Assembly (NCBI GenBank): GCA_049325575.1
Contig: JBMOLK010000022.1
Coordinates: 1 to 23,624 of the forward strand
Length of the DNA: 23,624 bases
Origin: JBMOLK01 sp049325575
Lineage (GTDB): Bacteria > Bacillota > Clostridia > Acetivibrionales > Acetivibrionaceae
Direction of reading: 5' to 3'
A model generated the notes under the pieces. The model had not been told where the DNA came from. It did not search any database and saw only the letters and a program-made list of their open reading frames with translations. The first letter of the stretch is position 1, and every line of letters starts with the position of its first letter. This document shows positions 14,557 to 22,100 of the stretch, piece by piece. The position numbers were made by a program, and so were the translations under genes.

Positions 14557-15129
14557 TTAAACTCTTTCAAGCTTTTTTATTGCTTTACTCGCCTCATTTC
14601 TTATCCATTTTACCTTATATGTTAGAAACGGTTCAATATGTCTAATTAGCGTCTTGTCGCCGGTTTTTGAAAGACCTGATATGGCATGCCCGACCACCTC
14701 ATCATCGTTTAGCAAGCTTATTAAAACAGCTTTTACATCATCATTTTTATATGCACCTAAACCATCTACTATCATCTGTCGGGCAATTCCATGTTCCTTC
14801 TCCTGTGCTATTTTAATCAATTCTGGCACTGAATCAATATCAGAAATAATTGATAGGCTGTTCCCAATAGCCCATTTAAAAGTAACATTATTAGATTTAT
14901 AAAATTCACTAATTAGGGGTTTCGAAGCTTCTACAAAGCCTTTTACACCTAAGCACCTTACTATGAATTCCTTATCACTTTCATCAGTGACATCTTTTAA
15001 GTATCTTAGAAGTATAGGGACTAAGTCCCTATACTTCATATTAATTTTCATTAAATCATTAATATTTGAGAACTCAACACCTTTTTCTCTAACTTCTTGA
15101 AGCAACTTCTTTTTGTCTAGTTTCTCCAT
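14557..15129 (-). CDS. HEAT-repeat protein, likely immunity protein for the adjacent Tox-REase-7 tip
   Basis: About 190 residues from the ATG at 15129, which has GGAGG 6 nt upstream. A longer frame from 15153 would overlap the toxin gene and lacks a ribosome binding site. The body is a series of about 30-residue helical pairs, for example PILLRYLKDVTDESDKEF, AIGNSLSIISDIDSVPEL, VDGLGAYKNDDVKAVLISL and AISGLSKTGDKTLI, typical of HEAT-like repeats. No signal peptide or membrane segment, so it should be cytosolic. It starts 13 nt after the stop of the toxin tip. In polymorphic toxin loci this is the place of the immunity gene, and HEAT/ARM-type proteins are known among immunity proteins. Binding to the toxin is inferred from position only. 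Confidence 0.8.
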   Translation of the reverse strand: MEKLDKKKLLQEVREKGVEFSNINDLMKINMKYRDLVPILLRYLKDVTDESDKEFIVRCLGVKGFVEASKPLISEFYKSNNVTFKWAIGNSLSIISDIDSVPELIKIAQEKEHGIARQMIVDGLGAYKNDDVKAVLISLLNDDEVVGHAISGLSKTGDKTLIRHIEPFLTYKVKWIRNEASKAIKKLERV

Positions 15130-15142
15130 ATTTATCCTCCTA

Positions 15143-15748
15143 CTACTGACCAATGTACTTAAGTATTACTTCACCTTTATCTATTGCTTCCTGAAGTGGT
15201 CCTGACAATTTTGCTCCTGGTCTTACTTCAAGAATAAATTGGTACCCATTCTTCTTTGCCCTTGCGTTAAAGTCTTTCAGCTGATTTGTATAACTTTGAC
15301 TACTAACATTTTTAATCTCTCTTAATATTTTGGGGTCTTGTAGAAGCTCATCGGGAATTCTGTATTTTGCAGTACCAGATAAGGATGGTATTCGTTGTTT
15401 AGCATTAACAATTCCCGCGGCGTCTTCTCCCTCTTTACCAAGTTGACGAGCCAAATCTGTCCCAGACTTAGATGCTCCCTTAACAACTTCATCGCCATAC
15501 TTAGCTACATCGGAGGCACCATATATAAGATTTGCAACTTTTTTTGTAATGGACTTTGCAACTTGCTTTAATACAGGTTTAGCTACATTCTTTATTCCTC
15601 CAGACATGTCACCGATATTCATAAAAACATCAGGATCTATAAAGTCATATTCAAACTCTGTACCATCCTTGTATACGATTTTTATACGTGCTGAGCCGTT
15701 AGGATTACCAAATATATCTTTATATTCTTCTACTTGGAAGACTTGAAT
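15143..15748 (-). CDS. displaced RHS toxin tip, Tox-REase-7-like nuclease (5' end missing)
   Basis: The frame is open from 15748, just after a TAG, to 15143. The first ATG (15622) has no ribosome binding site and would cut into the upstream conserved stretch, so I treat this as the 3' end of a broken RHS gene. Numbering from that ATG, residues 1-60 are a linker or pretoxin region and 61-157 the toxin: GKEGEDAAG, GTAKYRIPDELL (D91), the E-x-K of REIKNV (E102, K104), SYTNQLKDF, and RPGAKLSGPLQEAIDKG. This pattern matches the restriction-endonuclease-fold toxin family Tox-REase-7, a predicted nuclease; the active-site residues look intact. The likely immunity gene follows after 13 nt. It may be silent unless rejoined to an RHS core by recombination. 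Confidence 0.75.
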   Translation of the reverse strand: MQVFQVEEYKDIFGNPNGSARIKIVYKDGTEFEYDFIDPDVFMNIGDMSGGIKNVAKPVLKQVAKSITKKVANLIYGASDVAKYGDEVVKGASKSGTDLARQLGKEGEDAAGIVNAKQRIPSLSGTAKYRIPDELLQDPKILREIKNVSSQSYTNQLKDFNARAKKNGYQFILEVRPGAKLSGPLQEAIDKGEVILKYIGQ

Positions 15749-16127
15749 CTATACTGTTTACTGGATCTATAGTCAAAATCAGTCTTCCGTTCTTATCATA
15801 CTGGTACTGGGTCAGCCTGAATGCTGTTGAACCAGTGCTGTTGGGCGCATCATATGAGTCCTTCTGCAGCCCGTTGTCATAATACGCAAGTCTTTGTACC
15901 ACATTGTATGCATCACTTTTTTCAATCAGCCTGTTCTGTGAGTCATATACGTATGTATAAGTGCTTGCTGACTCGCTTGTCCCTGCTTTAATCCTATTTG
16001 TCTCACTTGCCACATTGCCGTTTTTGTCATAAGTGTATGTTGTTATGTGAGTTGATTTAACAGTTCCCTGTGAGTCCTTAGTGTCTATGGATATAGTCTT
16101 TAGCCTGTCAAACTCGTCATAGATATC
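15720..16127 (-). pseudogene. orphan YD-repeat fragment of an RHS gene
   Basis: About 130 residues of YD repeats: IYDEFDRLKTI, TYTYDKNGNVASET, YVYDSQNRLIEKSD, LAYYDNGLQKD and YQYDKNGRLILTIDP. The frame can be extended upstream to a TTG at 16169, but that part only translates the terminator of the upstream gene, so the real homology starts near 16127. It ends at a TAA at 15720 and overlaps the toxin tip in another frame by about 29 nt. It has no start of its own, no RHS core (no GxxYDxxTGLYY or LNLYxY) and no link in frame to the tip, so it is a relic of a second RHS gene. Confidence 0.75.
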
Positions 16128-16165
16128 AAAAGAAAGGCCACAACAGCCAAAGCTGTGTGACCTTT
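16127..16165 (-). terminator. terminator of the large RHS-type gene
   Basis: Minus-strand arms AAAGGTCACACAGC (16165-16152) and GCTGTTGTGGCCTTT (16147-16133), with one bulged base, one G-U pair and a TTTG loop, followed by TCTTTT. It starts 30 nt after the stop at 16196. The T-run abuts the orphan YD-repeat fragment directly. Confidence 0.75.
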
Positions 16166-16195
16166 TCAATCAATAAACCGATAATTACTATAAGA

Positions 16196-19100
16196 CTAAT
16201 TATTGGTCTCTAATTCATTTTTCAATCTCGTATATATATCCACATATGATTCTTTTAACAACAGCGGTTTATGGGATTTAGCCGGATCTACCCCTATATA
16301 TACTCCCCCGTAAGCGGCTAATGGTATTTTTGTCTCTAATCCATAGTTGCCAGCTTTGGTATCACCTGAACTCAAACCAATTCTCGGTTTAGTAGTATCT
16401 GACCAAACGCCATTTAAAATATCGTACTTCATTTCATATTTAAGCCCCGCTTTAGCATCTTTGGCATACTTAGATATTGAAAATTCTGTTGAAGCACCAA
16501 CAATAAACTCTGCATTCAGTAGATCCAGTTTTACATCAGCAGGCAGCTTTTTGTTTCCTAAATAAAAGCCTCCTTTATATACACCGTTATTTGCCTCTAT
16601 AAGGGAAACAACAAGGTTCGCTTCATATATTTCGCCCGCGGTAGAATGATAAAGCATTTCACGATTGTTTCTTTGGAATTTTTCCATGAAATTATTTACT
16701 TTTCGGTTCCACTCGTTGGTCAAATTCTCTCTATGTTTTTGCATTGCATAGTCATAAACTATCCTGCCCACCGAAGCTTGGTTCGACCTTCCATCAGGGT
16801 CGGTATAGCTAATTGGGTTATTGTTCGCATAGTGGTATACATTAAGGTTGTTCAAGCTAAATACTCCACCCATGCCCGGAAGGTCTGTTCCGCTTCCCGG
16901 AGTTGGTATGTATGATTCAAGTGCAGGGTCAGGTGAGAGCCATCTTGAGAACATTGGGTCCAAGTACCTTGCCCCGTAATAGTACAGCCTGTTTTCCTGA
17001 TCGTATTCCTTGCCGTTAAACAGGTACGGAACGAATATATGATCCCGCTTTTCATTTATCCAGGATTCACCATAAGGTTTATTCTCGTAATGCTGTGTTC
17101 TTCTGCCTTCAAAATCCGACATTATGTTTGCAGAACCCAAATGATCCTTATGGTAGTAGTATACATCCCTGTATTCTTTATTCTGGTCAAAGTTTTCATT
17201 GATCAAATTGGTCACCGTAAACCGCTTCGATACAAGTCTTGTATTTCCTACATAAATGTTTTTTATGCCTTCTCTATTATGACGTTCCTGGTAAAATTCG
17301 TTTACATATACCTCTTCACTGTTCTCATGACTCTTGTTGGTTCTTTTGCCTGAATAGTCATATACGTAGATTGTGGGCTTACCTTTCACTACACTTTTCT
17401 TTAGCCTGTTTTCTTCATCCCATTTAAATGTGTCTGATGGTCCGAAGTTTACGGTATCCTCATCATATTTGATAACATTGTCACTGCTGTCAACAAGAAC
17501 TCTCCAGCGCTTTACAGTGTTTCCATTACCATCATACTCAAATACCCAGTTTCCGATTCTTCTTGGTGCATGCGGCTTTGGATTAGTGTACTCGTATGTA
17601 AACTTGTATATCTCTTCATGAGGTTTTTCACACCAATCAGGATTAACCAGCCCATCCCTTAACAGCTTTGATGAGTCTGTAAGATTAGCTTCCTGTACAA
17701 AATTGCTGCTTATCATATAACTTCCGAATATTTTTGCATCACTTGTCTTCCTTGTCATATTGCCCAGGTTGTCATACTCGAATGTCTGCTCATAATGGCT
17801 GATTGAGCTGTTATCTCTTATGGAGCCAAGTCCTTCAGCCTTTATAAGCTGGTAAAGATCATCATAAGTGTATTTTTGCACTACCTTTGAAGCAGTATTC
17901 TTGTATCCCAGAACATTTCCCATCCTGTCAAAGGTATAGTTTATATTCTGTATCTTTACACCGAAATTATCTCCGGTTTCAATATTACTAAGCCATCTTC
18001 TGTACGGGTCATAGGTGTAGTTTGTTGTTGTTCCGTTGCCAAGCTTTATGAATATCCTCTGTCCAAATTCATCATACCTTATGTCTTTTACATAATCGTG
18101 CTCATAGCATTCATTATGGATACCATTCTTACAATTGTTGTTGTACATGTTGACGTCTTTTTGATGCTTGCTTCCATGAATACCGGTCACCTGACCTCCA
18201 AGATCATAGGCATATGTTACCTTTTCTCTGTCAGGATAAATTATGCTTTCTAATCTTCCAAGATAATCGAATTTGTATTGTGTTATATATGTCCTTTCTC
18301 CAAGGCCTATGAGTCCTCCCACATACTTTATTCTTCTCTTTACCCATGTCTGTTCTCCCAGCTTTCCATAGGCATATTCAATATCTCCTGGGACATCAAT
18401 TATTTTTTTGATTCTTCCGGCAGTGTTATCCGGGGCTCCAGGTGCTCCATAAATGTACTCCACATCCTGCATTTCGGGATAGTCTATTTTTACGAGCCTG
18501 TTAAAATCGTAAACATAATTGATTGCCTGACTTTTAAGCCTAAGATTGCTGTCTATCTTCTTCACCAGATTGCCGGCTGCATCATAGGTATACTCAACAA
18601 GTCCCATATCCGGATTGTCTACACTTGTTCTCCTTCCAAGCATATCGTAGGATGTAATGGTTTTATTCCCATTGTTATCAACTATCTCCACGTTTTCTCT
18701 CAAAGCATTGTATTTGTAAGTTCCTGTTATTGTTTGTGTGCCTTTAAACTGTTCCACCTTAACAATGTTTCCGTCAATATCAGTGTAGCTGTTTTTGATT
18801 TTGTCCTCGGGATCGGTAGTAACCACCTTAAAGCTGTCAGCTGTGATTGAGTATTCAGAGCTTATTGTATTGCCATCTGGAAGAATTACTTCTGTTATCC
18901 TGTCTTTTGAATCATAGATATTGGTTGTCAGCCTCTTTAAAAGGACAGGATAAAATGTATCAATATCATATCCTTTTTGGAATACAGGCTGGCCCTGCTT
19001 AACTTCTCTTCCAAATGCATCGTAAGTTATAAGGCCTGATACATTCATGCCGTAGTAACCTTGGGTTTCACCCGCCTGCTGAACATATCCTTCCTTCTTC

Positions 19101-22100
19101 GTCTGTATTACTCTTCCCAATCCATCAACGAATATTACGGTATCTATGGTTTCAGTGTTAGATGCTGCGTGGAAAACCTTGTTATGGGTTACAGCTCTTG
19201 CAGGTATTTCGTTGTGATAGTATTTGAACTTTACCGATGGCATGGTTCCGTCATATGGTGAAAACACCTCTATCAATCTTCCAAAACTGTCATACCGGTT
19301 TTCTATTACCTGCGAGTTAATATCCTTTGAGGTTGTTACTTCTCCAAAACGATAATCGTAATTGGATTCGGATATATATCCAAAGCTGTCGATCACCTTT
19401 ACAGGATAAGTACTTATCACTGTATCGTAGTTTATATCCACTGTGTGCCTTTGGCCTTTGCTGTTTTCCGGCCCTGTTGTCTTAATCATGTTTCCATATT
19501 CATTGTATTCGAATAGTGATTCGGATACCACACTGCCGTTAAAAAGCCTAAGCGCTTTTAAAGCTCCGGTACCTGCCTCATATTCTCCTTCCCTGTGTCT
19601 TAACAAAGCCCCATTATTAAATACTTTTACCGATTCCGGCTTATCTACTATATAGTTTACCAGGTCCTCCAGATAAGTTAACTTTACTATAACATCATCC
19701 AGTGTCCCAGGATTGCCTGCTTCAAAGGTTTCAACAACATTACCGTATTTATCGTATAAAAACGTATTATAAGTGCTAAGATAATCCGTACCTTCATAAT
19801 AGTACTCTGCTTTATTTACAAGGAAAACAAATTTCCTCCTTGTGTTAGGATCTGCAGGATTACCCTGAAGGTCTAATGTATCATACTCGTAAACTGTTTT
19901 TGCTATATCTGAAAAACCGCTGCCGGTATTTTCTTGTGTTTGAGAACATAGTAGAAGTCCTTTCTTAAAATATGAACTTGTATCAAAGGTCTTCTTTATT
20001 TTTCTGTAAACATTTCCATTCTCATCAATCTGGTTTGCTTCCACATTGGCAAATCCTAAAAACTCTCTTTCAAACCTGTCGTATTTACCTTCCGAGTAAT
20101 CAAATTCAGTTAGCAGGTTATCGATACCATCACCACTGTGACCGTCATAAAGCTCCACTTTTGAAAGTACCCATTTGTTTTGAGGCATGTCTGCAGTATT
20201 TCCCGTCCTCTTGTATGAAAGGGTGAATCTTGAACCCAAAGGACGTTCTACAGTCTTTAGCTTATTTGTATAGGCAGTCTTATTAAGTGCAACCACCAAA
20301 CCTCCTGCAGAACCATCTATTATAACCTGATCCAGCAGGCCGTTTCCATCGATGTCCATAAATGCAGTTCTTTTCTCGCTCAAGGTTGTACTCGCATCAA
20401 TACCTGGATTAATGATCAGTTTAATAGGGATAATAGGTATACCCACAGGAATAGTTATATACCCCCCGGCACCAACAGTATAGCTCTTTGAATCTCCGGC
20501 ATTTTCATCCACAGTGCCCGTCCATGGACTAAATCCAGTAAAACTGTTACCTGTGTTGAATGCTACCTCCATTGCTCCGTTATCCAAAAACTGTATTAAA
20601 TCCGGAAGATTATCACCATTCATATCTCTTAGAAGCTTTTTTAACTGTGATGAATCGGAAGAATATGAAACTCCCCCTGCAAAACCATATATACCTCCAC
20701 TGTTAAAGCTAAGTCCAAGCCCGATCCTTGTGGAATCTAAATCAAGAGGTCCAACAGTACTTTTACTAATATTTATAAATCCTCCTCCCCAATTTTCATA
20801 ACCTGTAAAGCTGTACCCCAGATTAAGAGCAACTTTTAACAGGCCATCCTCACGCTTTACCTTATCGGGCAATCCATCTCCATTCATATCAATTAAATCA
20901 AATGCTGTATCCACCTCTGCATCCTTATACATTGTAACAGACAGTCCGAATGTGGGCTTCATGGGTTGAGTTCCGTCATTTTTTCCGCTTCCTTTCGGTT
21001 TAAGATGTGGTATATTAGGTCCCAGTCCCGCCATTGTTACTTCGTTATCCACCTTCCGAATATCTTGCATGTTGTTTGTTATGCTATTTTCTATACCACC
21101 GTTTGATGTCGTATATTGTATCCCTTTTCCTTGTTGAACTACATCAGGATAGCCGTCTCCATTTACATCCAGGAAATCCATCTCACTGTAGGTGGTACCA
21201 TCTGTTCGTGTAGCATTAGCACCTACAACTCCGCCACCTATAGAGCCACCAAAAGCCATTGTTGTCTGCTCGGCTTTGCCAATACGCACCACTGCTCTCA
21301 TCCCGGAATAATCTTCCCCCTTCTTAAATGGAGGCTTGTTGTATCCCTTTCTTGAGCTTTGCATAAAATACGCATCAAGCCAGCAGTCCTCATCTGTACT
21401 TTCCCAACGCAAGTTTCCTGCATCTTCAATATCAGGGTATAGGAAGAAAACTATATCCTCCGGAATACTGATAGGGTCACCATTTTGTGCCATTTGTTCT
21501 ATCCTGTCTGCTTCGTTTTCTGCAAAGTTTGGATCCGTATTTGCGCTGCTTCCCTTATTTTCAACTTCATTAAGATACTGTTGGATTAGTGCTTCATTAA
21601 TAGGCAGCGCGCCTCTTCCGTTATTTCCGTTGTAGGCAAAATAGTACCATCCTCTGTAAGGTTTAGGCAGTAACTCATTATACTCTTGTGACCAGTTTAC
21701 AATACATTCAACTTCCTGTTCCACCCTTTCATCCTCTGGTACCACACTTCCATTCTTTTCTATATATGTGACAGTGACTTTAAGCTTTTGAGACGGATCA
21801 CTGCTTCCCATCCGTGTCAGTATTTCGTTAGCTGCTGCTTCACTACCGGTTGTAATATCAAAGTATAGTTTCTCATCCTTAGTAACAGCTAAATCATATT
21901 CTATATAATCCAATACACTCTTATAAACAGGCTCCAGTGGTTTTTTTATAGAAAAGAAGGCATCTTCATTACGTGAAATACTTGTAACTTTAATCTTTAT
22001 TTTCCCATTATCCGATGCCGTAAAAGGTGTCTGATAGAGTATTTTACTCTTTTTAGGGTATGTATTGAAATCATATGCCATTTTCAGTTTATACCTTGGT

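Noticed and set aside
16128..16169. TTG at 16169 as start of a YD-repeat gene
   Set aside because: The first 13 or so codons translate the terminator hairpin of the upstream gene, and there is no ribosome binding site. The homology starts only after the T-run.
18278..18850. 190-codon ORF on the plus strand
   Set aside because: Antisense to the YD-repeat region. The regular repeat structure of the real gene keeps stops out of the opposite strand. No ribosome binding site or motif was seen.
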